NCBI GenBank assembly: GCA_018663625.1
Contig: JABJPX010000001.1
Location: 78,940 to 142,939, forward strand
Length of the DNA: 64,000 nt
Reading direction: 5' to 3'
From: Polaribacter sp.
Lineage (GTDB): Bacteria; Bacteroidota; Bacteroidia; Flavobacteriales; Flavobacteriaceae
Below the pieces are notes generated by a model. It was not told the origin of the DNA, did no database searches, and worked only from the letters and a program-made list of their open reading frames with translations. How positions within the stretch are numbered: position 1 is the first letter of the stretch; each line of letters starts with the position of its first letter. Of the stretch, positions 1-10,363 are shown one piece after another. Position numbers and translations under genes: made by a program.

Positions 1-947
1 CACATTTGGGGTTTGTTTGAAAGAAACTTTTCATGCTAATTTCAAAGTTTAAACCAAGCAACTCTTCAACAATTTTATCTTTCCCGTATATCAATTTGAT
101 ACTCCCAGAAGTGGCAATTGTTCGATCTCCAGTTTCATCATTAATTGTATGTAACAAACCTGCCAAACGTTCTCCAAAGATTCCTTTTAAGAAAGCTGCA
201 AATTTTTCTAAATCAAATTGATCTAAATCACCAGAAGTAGTTACTAAATTACACAATAACTCATCGGTTTTAAAAGATTTTCGAACCACAAAATATCGAA
301 AGAAACCTTCTCTTTTTGGACCATGCCAAGGAGGTAATCCTGTGTCAATACAATAGGCACGGATGTTCTTTAGTACGTCTTCCATTTGCTTGTCAAACAA
401 GCCAGAATCTTTGTCTAAATTGTCTCCCATCCACCAAACACCTCGTCTTTTAAAACCCAATGTAAATTCGTCTTTATCTCTTTTTGTAATGCGATCGTAT
501 CCAATGGCAGAAAAACCATATTCCATTTTATTTCTATAGTGAAATACATTGGGAGAGCTTACAAATTCATCAAACAAATCTTCAATGTTGGCTACCTTTC
601 CAATTCTTTTGAACAAGGAAAGAGTACTTTCTTTTTTATATTGGTGCTGTAATTCAATAGGTAACTGTATATAAGGTGCGCCAGGAATGTCTTGAAAAGG
701 CACTTCTACTTCGTCTTCTGAAGACTCTAACACATCAATTAGCTTTGCTTCAGCATATTTTTTACTCGATTTGCTTATCTGAGCTTTTACCAATTGACCG
801 GGCAATGTATTGGGTACAAAAACTACGAAATCTCCTTCTTCACTCCGAATCCTTGCAATTCCCTTTCCTCCAAAAGCATAATCTTCGATTTTTAATTCTA
901 AAACCTGATTCTTTTTTACAAACTTATTTCGTTCTCTACTTGGCATT
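1..947 (-). CDS. rlmD: RlmD/TrmA-family 23S rRNA (uracil-5)-methyltransferase, 3' end beyond the window
   Basis: The N-terminal 315 residues or so of an SAM-dependent RNA m5U methyltransferase are visible. A TRAM-like beta-barrel (about residues 10-65, with FGGKGIARI and FVVFVPNTLPGQ) is followed by the family's RNA-contact region (HYRNKMEYGFS) and by SFFQTNP at the window edge, the motif that begins the SAM-binding half. The ATG at 947 is chosen because an in-frame TGA lies three codons upstream. The CxxxxxCxxC cluster ligands of E. coli RlmD are absent: the matching stretch reads FQDIPGAPYIQLPIE. The exact target uridine cannot be told, so RlmC/RlmD-type is the safe name. It is divergent from rocD. 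Confidence 0.8.
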
Positions 948-1311
948 CTGTATCATTTATTGGATTGCAAAATTAAGCAAACTTATTGATAAAGCCTTTA
1001 CCCGTTTTGAAAATCTATCAACCCAAAAAAGGCAACTATTTTTAATGATTGAGACGTTTGATTACCTCCCTTTTTGTGTTCTAGATTGTAGTGGACTGTT
1101 TTTTTGAAGGATGAAAAAAAGATTTAACGAAAAGCCCGACACTTTAGGAACGATCATTTCGTTAAAATCGGAATAACAAAGTTCATTTATTTTAGCTACT
1201 TTTGTAAAACTTCGGGGATGATTTCTTTCCCACGCTGAATTTTCGAAACTTCGAAAGGATAAAGGTAGAACAGGAATGGTTATATTAATATAAACATTTA
1301 AAAGTTTAAAA
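948..1311. other. divergent promoter region between rlmD and rocD
   Basis: This 364-base gap holds no convincing gene. Two -7 elements of the Bacteroidota form TAnnTTTG are present: TAATTTTG on the minus strand (968-975), 21 bases before the rlmD start, and TACTTTTG on the plus strand (1197-1204), about 108 bases before rocD. Neither has a clear TTTG at -33, so these are moderate calls. Open frames that run through from both sides have no family resemblance. Confidence 0.4.
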
Positions 1312-2592
1312 ATGGCTGTTTTAGAACAACTTACGTCGCAAAAAGCGATCGATTTAGAAAGCAAGTACGGTGCACACAACTATCATCCACTTCCAGTAGT
1401 ATTAAGTAAAGGTGAGGGGGTATATGTTTGGGATGTAGAAGGAAAAAAGTATTACGATTTTCTATCTGCCTACTCTGCAGTAAACCAGGGACATTGTCAT
1501 CCGAAAATTGTGGATGCGATGGTCAATCAAGCAAAAACATTGAGTTTAACCTCAAGAGCATTTTACAATGACATGCTTGGGAAGTACGAGAAATTTGCAA
1601 CGGAACTTTTTGGCTTCGACAAATTACTACCAATGAATACAGGGGCAGAAGCGGTAGAGACGGCTTTGAAGATTTGTAGAAAATGGGGCTATGAAGTAAA
1701 AGGGATTTCTGAAAATGAAGCGCAAATTATTGTTTGTGAAAATAATTTTCATGGAAGAACAACCACCATTATCTCTTTTTCAAATGATCCAGTAGCGCGA
1801 AAGAACTTTGGACCGTTTACAAACGGATTTATAAAAATTGAATATGACAACCTAACCGCATTGGAAGAGGCTTTGAAAGCAAATGCAAACATTGTCGGTT
1901 TTCTAGTAGAACCGATTCAAGGTGAAGCAGGAGTATATGTTCCTTCTGATGGGTATTTAGCCGCAGCAAAAGCATTGTGTGAAAAATACAATGTGCTATT
2001 TATTGCCGATGAAGTACAAACAGGGATTGCACGAACAGGACGTTTGTTGGCTACTTGTGGGAATTGCACCTGTCCAACGAAGAATTGTGAAGGGACTCCA
2101 GAAACAAAAGCAGATATCTTAATTCTTGGAAAAGCGTTAAGTGGAGGGGCATATCCAGTTTCTGCAGTATTGGCAGATGACGCGATTATGAACGTAATCC
2201 AACCAGGAAATCACGGTTCTACATATGGTGGAAATCCAATTGCTGCTGCAGTTGCAATTGCTGCTTTGGAAGTAGTAAAAGAAGAAGATTTGGCTGAGAA
2301 TGCGTTCCGATTGGGTGAAATCTTTAGAGCAGAATTGTCACAATTTGCAACTGAAAACGAATTGGTAAAATCGGTTAGAGGTAGAGGGCTATTGAATGCA
2401 ATTTTAATCAATGATACTGAAGAAAGTTCTACAGCTTGGGATATTTGTATGAAGTTGAGAGACAACGGATTGTTAGCAAAACCTACCCATGGAAATATCA
2501 TTCGTTTTGCTCCTCCTTTGGTAATGACAGAAGCAGAACTAAACGCTTGTATTTCGATTATTAAAACAACAATTTCTGAGTTTAAGAAATAA
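1312..2592 (+). CDS. rocD: ornithine--oxo-acid transaminase (ornithine aminotransferase)
   Basis: PLP enzyme, 426 residues, that moves the delta-amino group of ornithine to 2-oxoglutarate, giving glutamate semialdehyde in arginine/ornithine catabolism and proline synthesis. It has the class-III aminotransferase fold: [12 protein letters not shown] near residue 108, [17 protein letters not shown] before the insert, and the PLP lysine K274 in [12 protein letters not shown]. Between GRLLAT and the lysine lies a cysteine-rich insert (C249, C252, C254, C259) that human OAT lacks. It stands alone with its own terminator. The family assignment is secure; the role of the insert is unknown. Confidence 0.93.
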   Translation: MAVLEQLTSQKAIDLESKYGAHNYHPLPVVLSKGEGVYVWDVEGKKYYDFLSAYSAVNQGHCHPKIVDAMVNQAKTLSLTSRAFYNDMLGKYEKFATELFGFDKLLPMNTGAEAVETALKICRKWGYEVKGISENEAQIIVCENNFHGRTTTIISFSNDPVARKNFGPFTNGFIKIEYDNLTALEEALKANANIVGFLVEPIQGEAGVYVPSDGYLAAAKALCEKYNVLFIADEVQTGIARTGRLLATCGNCTCPTKNCEGTPETKADILILGKALSGGAYPVSAVLADDAIMNVIQPGNHGSTYGGNPIAAAVAIAALEVVKEEDLAENAFRLGEIFRAELSQFATENELVKSVRGRGLLNAILINDTEESSTAWDICMKLRDNGLLAKPTHGNIIRFAPPLVMTEAELNACISIIKTTISEFKK

Positions 2593-2616
2593 CAAATACA
2601 TTTATTTTACATAAAT

Positions 2617-2646
2617 AAAGGAGCGATAGTATCGCTCCTTTTTTAT
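2617..2646 (+). terminator. rho-independent terminator of rocD
   Basis: AAGGAGCGAT pairs perfectly with ATCGCTCCTT around a very short turn and is followed by a run of T, 25 bases after the rocD stop codon. Confidence 0.85.
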
Positions 2647-2858
2647 GCTATGTTAAAATATAATTATCTAACAATCCATTTTCTCCTGCTTAATACTTTA
2701 AGAAATTTCTTTTCAATGCGCATTCTCATAGTTGTTTTATGCTTGTTAACAAACGTAATAAAATTAACGGGGTCTTCTCTTAGAAAAAAGGAGAAAGATA
2801 ATTCTTATGGCTATGTTATTTAGTCTTATTTTTGCCATTGTTCTTAAAAAAAAATACC

Positions 2859-4958
2859 ATGAAAACTACAGATATAATAGCTCCAAAAGCAGCCAAAAAG
2901 CCCACAAAATTAGAAAAGCACGGCGACGTTAGAATTGACGATTATTTTTGGATGCGGTTGTCGGATGCTCAAAAATTGGCAGCAGAAAAAGATGAACAAA
3001 CAACAAATGTTGTCGATTATTTAAATGCTGAAAATGAGTATTATGAGGACTGTACTGCGCACACAAAAGATTTTCAAGAAACCTTGTTTCAAGAAATGAA
3101 AGGGAGAATAAAAGAAGATGATTCATCTGTTCCCTACAAAGACAACGGTTATTTCTACATTACTCGCTATGAAACAGGCAAGCAATACCCGATATTCAGT
3201 AGAAAAAAAGAAACTTTAGCGGCCAAAGAAGAAATTTTATTTGATGTAAATGAAATGGCAAAAGGTTTTGACTATTATCAATTGGGAGGTTTGAATATTT
3301 CTGAAAACAATAAATTTGCTGTTTTTGCAACAGACACTGTAAGTAGAAGACAGTATACCCTAAGAATAAAGAACTTAGAAACGGGCGAAATTTATAAAGA
3401 TATTATCGAAAATACAACCGGAGGTTCTGTTTGGGCAAATGACAATCGTACTCTTTTTTACACAAAAAAAGATCCTATAACACTTCGAAGTGAAAAGATT
3501 TTTAGGCATGTTTTAGGAACACCCGCCTCAGAAGATATTGAGGTATATCATGAAAAAGAAGATACCTTTGGAACCTATGTTTCAAAAACGAAGTCAAACA
3601 AATACATCATTATCGGTTCGTATAGTACCCTTTCTTCAGAAGCTCAGTTTTTGGAGGCAGACAATCCTACTGGAACCTTTAAAATGTTGCAAGCACGAGA
3701 AAGAAATCTCGAATACAGCGTTTCACATTATAAAAATGATTTTTATCTATTGACTAACAAAGACGATGCAATCAACTTTAAGTTGATGAAAACCTCGGTA
3801 GATCAAACAGAAAAAGAATATTGGGTGGATGTAATTCCACACAGAGCCGATACTTTACTAGAAGATTTTTCAATTTTTAAAGAATATTTAATTTTAGAAG
3901 AACGAAACAATGGTTTGAACAAAATCAGAATTAAACGTTGGGACGAAAAAGAAGATTATTATTTGCCTTTTTCTGAGGAAACCTATTCCGTAGGAGTGTA
4001 TGAAAACCCGGAGTTCGATACTGAAATTATTCGGTATTCTTATAATTCGATGACAACACCAGCTTCTGTAATTGATTTCAATTTGACAAATAAAACAAAA
4101 GAAATTCAAAAAGAACAAGCAGTTTTAGGAGGGAAGTTTCAAAAAGAAAATTACATCAGTAAACGCGTTTGGGCAACGGCTAGGGATGGGAAAAAAGTTG
4201 CAATATCATTAGTATATCACAAAGATACCGTGCTAAATAAAGAAACTCCGTTAATGCAATATGCCTATGGGTCATATGGATATACAATTTCAGATAGTTT
4301 TTCTACGACAAGACTGAGTTTGTTAGATCGTGGATTTGTTTTCGCGTTAACGCACATTAGAGGAGGTCAATATCTTGGAAGAGCATGGTATGAAGATGGT
4401 AAAATGCTTTCTAAGAAAAATACCTTTACAGACTTTATAGACTGTTCTAAATATCTAATTGAAAATAACTATACCTCTGCAGCACATTTGTGTGCTATGG
4501 GAGGATCAGCAGGAGGGCTGTTAATGGGAGCAATTGTAAATATGAACCCAGAACTGTACAATGGTATTATTGCAGCTGTCCCCTTTGTAGATGTCATTTC
4601 TACCATGTTAGACGAAAGTATTCCTCTTACGACAGGAGAATATGACGAATGGGGAAATCCGAATGATAAAGAATACTACGAGTATATAAAATCCTATTCA
4701 CCCTACGATCAAGTTTCAGCGAAAGCCTATCCAAATATGTTGATTACTACCGGATACTTCGATTCACAAGTGCAATATTGGGAGCCTGCAAAGTGGGTTG
4801 CCAAACTTCGTGAATTAAAAACCGATACGAACATGTTGTTTTTAGATACCAATATGGAAGTCGGTCATGGAGGTGCTTCAGGTCGTTTCGATGCTTTAAA
4901 AGATACTGCCAAAGAGTATACCTTCTTTTTAGCCTTGGAAAATAAATTAGATTCTTAA
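2859..4958 (+). CDS. ptrB: oligopeptidase B (prolyl oligopeptidase family, S9A)
   Basis: Serine peptidase of 699 residues that cleaves short peptides after basic residues. The N-terminal half is the seven-bladed propeller that filters substrates (HGDVRIDDYFWMRL at the front is typical of the family). The C-terminal alpha/beta hydrolase carries the triad S550 (GGSAGG), D635 (GYFDSQ) and H670 (VGHGGASGR). The ATG at 2859 is preferred over an upstream TTG at 2832, because the protein from 2859 begins like other family members. There is no signal peptide, so it is probably cytoplasmic, unlike the exported lipoprotein versions in some relatives. The gene is monocistronic, with a terminator about 45 bases downstream. 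Confidence 0.9.
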   Translation: MKTTDIIAPKAAKKPTKLEKHGDVRIDDYFWMRLSDAQKLAAEKDEQTTNVVDYLNAENEYYEDCTAHTKDFQETLFQEMKGRIKEDDSSVPYKDNGYFYITRYETGKQYPIFSRKKETLAAKEEILFDVNEMAKGFDYYQLGGLNISENNKFAVFATDTVSRRQYTLRIKNLETGEIYKDIIENTTGGSVWANDNRTLFYTKKDPITLRSEKIFRHVLGTPASEDIEVYHEKEDTFGTYVSKTKSNKYIIIGSYSTLSSEAQFLEADNPTGTFKMLQARERNLEYSVSHYKNDFYLLTNKDDAINFKLMKTSVDQTEKEYWVDVIPHRADTLLEDFSIFKEYLILEERNNGLNKIRIKRWDEKEDYYLPFSEETYSVGVYENPEFDTEIIRYSYNSMTTPASVIDFNLTNKTKEIQKEQAVLGGKFQKENYISKRVWATARDGKKVAISLVYHKDTVLNKETPLMQYAYGSYGYTISDSFSTTRLSLLDRGFVFALTHIRGGQYLGRAWYEDGKMLSKKNTFTDFIDCSKYLIENNYTSAAHLCAMGGSAGGLLMGAIVNMNPELYNGIIAAVPFVDVISTMLDESIPLTTGEYDEWGNPNDKEYYEYIKSYSPYDQVSAKAYPNMLITTGYFDSQVQYWEPAKWVAKLRELKTDTNMLFLDTNMEVGHGGASGRFDALKDTAKEYTFFLALENKLDS

Positions 4959-4999
4959 TAAAAACAGCGTATAAATACCTTTTGGAATTGGTTCCAAAA

Positions 5000-5030
5000 A
5001 ACACCTCACAGGATTTCTGTGAGGTTTTTT
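5000..5030 (+). terminator. rho-independent terminator after ptrB
   Basis: Stem ACCTCACAG / CTGTGAGGT (5003-5011 with 5017-5025), a five-base loop and a T run. Confidence 0.85.
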
Positions 5031-5168
5031 ATGCGATGAATTCAATGCATGAAAAACAAAATTAAGCTGTTTACTTCTTGTGAATAAGTAGCTGTATTTT
5101 AAAAAAGAAAAACCTTCTATAAAAAGTAGAATTTCAGTAAATTTGCAGGAGTAAATAGCAGATAAATT

Positions 5169-7595
5169 ATGAAAATATCATACAATTGGATCAAACAATT
5201 TTTACAAACAGATTGGGATGCCACCAAAACTGGAGAATTGTTAACCGATTTAGGATTGGAAGTGGAAGGGATTGAAACGAAAGAAGCTATCAAGGGAAGC
5301 TTGAAGGGAATTGTTGTTGGAGAAGTTTTAACCTGCATTCAACACCCTAATGCAGACCGATTAAAAGTCACAACGGTAGATCTTGGAGATGGAAATCCAG
5401 TGCAGATTGTATGTGGTGCTCCTAATGTTGCTGCTGGACAAAAAGTACCCGTAGCTACTATTGGAACTTTATTGTATGATGACAAAGGCGAAAGTTTTAA
5501 AATAAAAAAAGGTAAAATTAGAGGCGAGGAAAGTCATGGGATGATTTGTGCCGAAGACGAATTAGGTCTTGGTACTGGACATGACGGGATTCTTGTTTTA
5601 GATGCAGAGATAAAAGCAGGAACACCTGCAGCAAGTGTTTTTAATATTGAAGTTGATTCGGTTTTTGAAATTGGATTAACCCCCAACAGATCAGATGCAA
5701 TGAGCCACTTTGGTGTTGCCAGAGATTTAAAAGCGGGCCTCATGCAGCAAGACATTAACTTGGAATTGATATCCCCTTCTGTGAGTGATTTTCATGTAGA
5801 TGAAAGAACCTTGCGAATTGATGTTGAGGTAGAAGATAGAGAGCAAGCTCCAAGATACTGTGGAATTACCATTACAGATGTTACAGTAAAAGCATCTCCA
5901 GAATGGATTCAAAACAGATTAAAATCGATTGGGATTACACCAAAAAATAATATTGTAGACATTACAAATTATGTACTTCACGAACTCGGACAACCTTTGC
6001 ATGCTTTTGATGCTCAAAAAATAAAAGGAAATAAAATTCTTGTAAAAACATTAGCACAAGACACACCATTTACCACACTCGATGGTATAGAAAGAGCTTT
6101 GTCATCAGAAGACATTATGATCTGTGATGCAGATTCTAACGCGCTTTGTATTGCAGGAGTTTTTGGAGGGTTGAAGTCTGGAGTTTCAGAATCTACCACT
6201 TCCATTTTCTTAGAAAGTGCCTATTTTAATCCAGTTTCTGTTCGAAAGACAGCAAAAAGACATGCATTAAATACAGATGCTTCATTCCGTTTTGAACGTG
6301 GAATTGATATTAACATGACAAAATACGCGCTGAAAAGAGCCGCTTTGTTAATTGAAGAGTATGCAGATGGTAAAATGGGATCCGATATTTCTGATTTTTT
6401 TCCAGATAAAATCGAAGATTTTCAAGTATTCTTATCCTACGAAAATGCTTACCGTTTAATTGGGCAAGAAATTCCAAAGGAAACGATTAAAAATATTTTA
6501 GCTTCCTTAGAAATTAAAATCAATAGTGAAACAGAAGGTGGTTTAGGATTAACGATTCCTTCTTACAGAACCGATGTGCTTCGTGAGGCCGATATTATAG
6601 AAGAAATATTAAGAGTTTATGGCTACAATAATATTGAGTTTTCGCACAAATTAAATACTTCCATTTCTTTCGATTCAAACAAAGAAACGAAGATTGAAAA
6701 TGTGGTTGCCAATCAATTGTCTTCATTAGGATTTAATGAAACGATGGCAAATTCGCTAACAAAACCGGTATATACTACCTACTCAGAGAATATCAATGAA
6801 GCCGCCAGCGTAACGATGCTTAACCCGTTGAGTAACGATTTGAAAGTAATGCGCCAATCATTGTTGTTTAGCGGATTAGAATGTGTTGCCTACAATATCA
6901 ATCGAAAAAACAATTCTTTAAAGTTTTATGAGTTTGGTAAAACTTATCATAAATACAATGATGCCTACCAAGAAGACAAGCATTTAACCTTGTTTATTAC
7001 TGGTGAAAGAGCAAAAGAGAGTTGGAGTTTACCTTCTAAAACATCAGATTTTTTCTATGCAAAAGGAGTGATTACAGCTGTTTTAGCTCGATTAGGGATC
7101 GATACTTTAAAAACAACACCAAGCAAACAGGATGTGTTTTCAGAAGGAATCACCCTAGGTTTAGGAAAAATGAAACTGGTGGAGTTTGGTGTTATAAAAT
7201 CAAGCTTATTAAAAGAATTTGGAATCAAACAAGAAGTATTGTTTGCTGATTTTAATTGGGATACGATTCTTAAAATAACAGGAAATAAAAATGTGAAAGT
7301 TTCAGACCTAACAAAATTTCCAGCTGTAAAAAGAGATTTAGCGCTCTTATTAGATACGAAAATCGAATTCAAAGAGATTTATAATTTGGCATTTCAGTCA
7401 GAGAAAAATTTGCTAAAAGAAGTCGATTTGTTCGACGTCTATGAAGGAGATAAATTACCAGAAGGAAAAAAATCTTATGCAGTTAGTTTCTTATTACAAG
7501 ACAAAACAAAGACCTTGGAAGACAAGCAAATTGATAAAATAATGCAAAAATTACAGCAAACATTTGAAAAGAATTTAGAAGCTGTTTTAAGATAA
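5169..7595 (+). CDS. pheT: phenylalanine--tRNA ligase beta subunit
   Basis: The beta subunit (808 residues, normal length) of the alpha2-beta2 enzyme that charges tRNA-Phe. Order of domains: N-terminal helix; EMAP-like tRNA-binding domain (about 40-150, with HPNADRLKVTTVDLG and CGAPNVAAGQKVPVA); B3/B4 editing domain (about 210-390, GITPKNNIVDITNYV); B5; catalytic-like core; C-terminal anticodon-binding FDX-ACB domain (about 715-808, KFPAVKRDLALL). pheS is not in the window; separation of pheS and pheT is common in Flavobacteriaceae. A -7-like TAAATTTG lies at 5138-5145, 24 bases before the ATG, without an obvious -33 box. Confidence 0.96.
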   Translation: MKISYNWIKQFLQTDWDATKTGELLTDLGLEVEGIETKEAIKGSLKGIVVGEVLTCIQHPNADRLKVTTVDLGDGNPVQIVCGAPNVAAGQKVPVATIGTLLYDDKGESFKIKKGKIRGEESHGMICAEDELGLGTGHDGILVLDAEIKAGTPAASVFNIEVDSVFEIGLTPNRSDAMSHFGVARDLKAGLMQQDINLELISPSVSDFHVDERTLRIDVEVEDREQAPRYCGITITDVTVKASPEWIQNRLKSIGITPKNNIVDITNYVLHELGQPLHAFDAQKIKGNKILVKTLAQDTPFTTLDGIERALSSEDIMICDADSNALCIAGVFGGLKSGVSESTTSIFLESAYFNPVSVRKTAKRHALNTDASFRFERGIDINMTKYALKRAALLIEEYADGKMGSDISDFFPDKIEDFQVFLSYENAYRLIGQEIPKETIKNILASLEIKINSETEGGLGLTIPSYRTDVLREADIIEEILRVYGYNNIEFSHKLNTSISFDSNKETKIENVVANQLSSLGFNETMANSLTKPVYTTYSENINEAASVTMLNPLSNDLKVMRQSLLFSGLECVAYNINRKNNSLKFYEFGKTYHKYNDAYQEDKHLTLFITGERAKESWSLPSKTSDFFYAKGVITAVLARLGIDTLKTTPSKQDVFSEGITLGLGKMKLVEFGVIKSSLLKEFGIKQEVLFADFNWDTILKITGNKNVKVSDLTKFPAVKRDLALLLDTKIEFKEIYNLAFQSEKNLLKEVDLFDVYEGDKLPEGKKSYAVSFLLQDKTKTLEDKQIDKIMQKLQQTFEKNLEAVLR

Positions 7596-7598
7596 TTT

Positions 7599-7628
7599 AA
7601 AAGCTCCACGAACCATGGAGCTTTTTTT
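7599..7628 (+). terminator. rho-independent terminator of pheT
   Basis: AAAAGCTCCA pairs with TGGAGCTTTT around a seven-base loop, followed by T residues, directly after the pheT stop. Confidence 0.85.
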
Positions 7629-7676
7629 ATATTTTCGAAATCAACCGAATTTATAATACAGACTCAAAATATATAT

Positions 7677-8711
7677 ATGTACAAACTACTACTAAGACCT
7701 GTTTTATTTTTATTCGACCCAGAAAAGATACATTACTTTACATTTTCACTCATTAGAATCTTTTGTAAAATTCCTTTAGTACCAGCAATTTTCAGAGCGC
7801 TGTATCAAGTAAATGATAAAAAATTAGAACGTACTTTATTCGGAATCAAGTTTAAGAATCCTGTAGGTTTGGCGGCTGGTTTTGATAAAAATGCGGTGCT
7901 ATATAATGAGTTGGCAATCTTCGGTTTCGGATTTATAGAAATTGGAACGGTTACTCCAAAAGGACAAGCCGGGAACCCTAAAAAACGATTGTTTCGATTA
8001 AAAGCCGACCAGGGAATTATCAACCGAATGGGCTTTAACAATGAAGGCTTAGAAACCGCTATTCATCAATTAAAAAAGAATAGAGGGAAATTAATTATTG
8101 GGGGTAATATTGGGAAAAATACGCAAACATCTCCTGAAAACTATACCCAAGATTATAAAATTTGTTTTGAAGGTTTGCATCCTTATGTAGATTATTTTGT
8201 ACTGAATGTGAGTTGTCCAAACGTTGGGAGTCATGCAAAACTCAACGATAAAACGTATTTAGTATCGCTGATTACAGAATGTCAGAAACTAAACAATGCA
8301 CAAGCAATACAGAAACCGATCTTATTAAAAATAGCACCCGATTTAAACAACCAACAATTGGATGAAATTATCGAACTGGTTGCAGAAACAAAAATTGATG
8401 GTGTCATCGCATCCAATACTTCTACCACAAGGGACAATTTAAAGGCCTCTAAAGAACAGTTAGAAATTATAGGTAATGGAGGAGTCAGTGGACAACCCAT
8501 TAAAAACCAAAGCACGAAAGTAATTCAGTATTTGTCTGACAAATCAAACAAATCCTTTCCAATAATTGGAGTAGGCGGTATTCATTCAGCGGAAGATGCC
8601 CTCGAAAAAATAAATGCTGGTGCCGATTTGGTTCAAATTTATACTGGATTCATATATGAAGGACCCGGTTTGATTAAAAAAATAAATAAAGAAATCTTGG
8701 CAAATTTATAA
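7677..8711 (+). CDS. pyrD: quinone-dependent dihydroorotate dehydrogenase (class 2)
   Basis: Flavoenzyme of 344 residues that oxidises dihydroorotate to orotate in pyrimidine synthesis and passes electrons to membrane quinone. The amphipathic N-terminal extension ([21 protein letters not shown]) that anchors class 2 enzymes is present. FMN and substrate motifs are [43 protein letters not shown] and the catalytic serine region, then [15 protein letters not shown] and [16 protein letters not shown]. Length and motifs are complete. It stands alone between pheT and a LysE exporter. Confidence 0.95.
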   Translation: MYKLLLRPVLFLFDPEKIHYFTFSLIRIFCKIPLVPAIFRALYQVNDKKLERTLFGIKFKNPVGLAAGFDKNAVLYNELAIFGFGFIEIGTVTPKGQAGNPKKRLFRLKADQGIINRMGFNNEGLETAIHQLKKNRGKLIIGGNIGKNTQTSPENYTQDYKICFEGLHPYVDYFVLNVSCPNVGSHAKLNDKTYLVSLITECQKLNNAQAIQKPILLKIAPDLNNQQLDEIIELVAETKIDGVIASNTSTTRDNLKASKEQLEIIGNGGVSGQPIKNQSTKVIQYLSDKSNKSFPIIGVGGIHSAEDALEKINAGADLVQIYTGFIYEGPGLIKKINKEILANL

Positions 8712-8776
8712 GAAATTCTATCTTCTATTATTAAAATAATGGAATGCTTAAACTGTCAATTTTCACTTTTTAATAA

Positions 8777-9391
8777 ATGTTAGAAACCTTAAGCGCTTTT
8801 ATTATTGCTACTGCAATCTTGGCAATTTCTCCAGGACCCGATAATATTTTTGTACTTACTCAAAGTATTGTAAATGGTAGAAAGTACGGGATAGCAACCG
8901 TCCTAGGTTTAATGACAGGCTGTCTTGTTCATACAACATTTGTTGCGTTTGGCATTTCTACCCTTATAGAACAGCAACCATTCTTTTTTATGGGGATTAA
9001 AATTTTTGGAGCAAGCTATCTGTTATACTTGGCATATCAGGTATATAAAAGCGATGCAAAAATCACCTTTTCTACGGAACACGTGCTTCAAAAAACAACG
9101 GTAGAATTGTTTAAAAAAGGATTTCTAATGAATGTATTGAATCCGAAAGTAACCTTATTTTTCCTAGCATTTTTTCCTCAATTTCTATTTTCAGAACAGT
9201 TATCTCATCTCGTTCAATTTTATGTTTTAGGGATGCTTTTTATATTTGTTTCATTCCTTATTTTTGGAGCATTAGCATTCTTAGGGGGTCAGGTTTCAGA
9301 TGCTATATCCAAAAGGAAAAACATCGGATGGTATTTAAAATGGGGGCAAATTGTTGTTTTTGTGGTCATTTCCATCCTCATTATCCTTTAA
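8777..9391 (+). CDS. LysE/RhtB-family amino-acid exporter
   Basis: Integral membrane protein of 204 residues with about six hydrophobic segments and the family N-terminal signature ISPGPDNIFV near residue 17. Members export amino acids such as lysine, threonine, homoserine or leucine out of the cytoplasm; the substrate cannot be read from sequence. NVLNPKVTLFFLAFFPQF near residues 115-132 is a second conserved family block. A promoter and the next gene begin just downstream, so it is probably a single-gene unit. Confidence 0.88.
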   Translation: MLETLSAFIIATAILAISPGPDNIFVLTQSIVNGRKYGIATVLGLMTGCLVHTTFVAFGISTLIEQQPFFFMGIKIFGASYLLYLAYQVYKSDAKITFSTEHVLQKTTVELFKKGFLMNVLNPKVTLFFLAFFPQFLFSEQLSHLVQFYVLGMLFIFVSFLIFGALAFLGGQVSDAISKRKNIGWYLKWGQIVVFVVISILIIL

Positions 9392-9410
9392 TTTTCCATT
9401 CGTATATTCT

Positions 9411-9440
9411 TTTAGATATTCAATTGTTTGTCTATCTTTG
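9411..9440 (+). promoter_or_regulatory. Bacteroidota-type promoter of the HMG-CoA-lyase-like gene
   Basis: TTTA (9411-9414), an 18-base spacer and TATCTTTG (9433-9440) approximate the TTTG-N19-TAnnTTTG consensus. The -7 box ends six bases before the ATG at 9447, so the mRNA would have almost no leader. Confidence 0.5.
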
Positions 9441-9446
9441 AGACAG

Positions 9447-10310
9447 ATGAATAAAGTCAAAATCATAGAATGTCCACGAGATGCCATGCAAGGCATAAAG
9501 TCTCATTTTATCCCTACCGATAAAAAGGCATTGTATCTCAATTCGCTTTTAAAAGTAGGGTTTGATACCATTGATTTTGGAAGCTTTGTTTCTCCAAAAG
9601 CCATTCCGCAAATGCGAGATACTGCTGAAGTTTTATCAAAATTAGATTTGTCCAAAACAACCAGTAAGTTATTGGCAATTATTGCCAATATCAGAGGTGC
9701 CAACGATGCTTCACAATTTGAAGAAATTGATTATTTAGGCTACCCATTTTCTATTTCAGAAAATTTTCAAATGCGAAATACACACAAAACGATTGCCGAA
9801 TCGATTACGACTTTAGACGGAATTTTAAACATTGCGTCCAAAACAAACAAAGAAGTAGTCGCTTATTTGTCAATGGGTTTTGGAAATCCGTATGGAGATC
9901 CCTGGAATGTAGAAATTGTAGCGGAATGGACAGAGAAAATGTCTCAAATGGGGGTGAAAATTTTATCCCTATCTGATACTGTTGGGAGTTCAACACCCGA
10001 GGTAATTCATCACCTTTTTTCAAATTTAATTCCTACTTATCCAACAATTGAATTTGGGGCTCATTTGCATACTACACCAGACAAATGGTACGAAAAAGTA
10101 GCTGCAGCCTATAAAGCGGGCTGTAACCGATTTGACGGTGCAATTAAAGGATTTGGAGGCTGTCCAATGGCAAAAGATGAATTGACCGGCAACATGCCTA
10201 CAGAAAAATTACTCTCCTATTTTACGGCTCAAAAAGCAAATACAAACTTGAAACCTATGAGTTTTGAAAGCGCTTTTAATAAAGCTTTGGAAGTTTTTGA
10301 AGTCTTGTAA
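9447..10310 (+). CDS. hydroxymethylglutaryl-CoA lyase-family protein
   Basis: TIM-barrel protein of 287 residues in the HMGL/DRE-TIM family, which cleaves HMG-CoA to acetyl-CoA and acetoacetate in leucine breakdown. Catalytic features are ECPRDAMQ (Arg and Asp) near residue 7, SLSDTVGSSTP, the metal-binding HLH, and the mobile-loop cysteine in FGGCPMAKDELTGN. The start at 9447 is chosen because residues from there align with the family and the promoter sits immediately upstream; an in-frame start at 9351 would put a promoter inside the gene. No other leucine-degradation gene is nearby, so substrate identity is inferred from family only. Confidence 0.82.
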   Translation: MNKVKIIECPRDAMQGIKSHFIPTDKKALYLNSLLKVGFDTIDFGSFVSPKAIPQMRDTAEVLSKLDLSKTTSKLLAIIANIRGANDASQFEEIDYLGYPFSISENFQMRNTHKTIAESITTLDGILNIASKTNKEVVAYLSMGFGNPYGDPWNVEIVAEWTEKMSQMGVKILSLSDTVGSSTPEVIHHLFSNLIPTYPTIEFGAHLHTTPDKWYEKVAAAYKAGCNRFDGAIKGFGGCPMAKDELTGNMPTEKLLSYFTAQKANTNLKPMSFESAFNKALEVFEVL

Positions 10311-10363
10311 TATTGATAAATTAGAAGACAAAAAAGCAGTTAAAACTTAAAAAAAATAATAAA

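Noticed and set aside
676..1107. A 143-codon plus-strand frame at the rlmD 5' end.
   Set aside because: It is antisense to the conserved methyltransferase and has no family-like motif.
2664..2804. A 46-codon minus-strand frame (ends KVLSRRKWIVR) between rocD and ptrB.
   Set aside because: It has no start codon near its beginning, a stop right before it and no recognisable family; AT-rich chance frames of this size are common.
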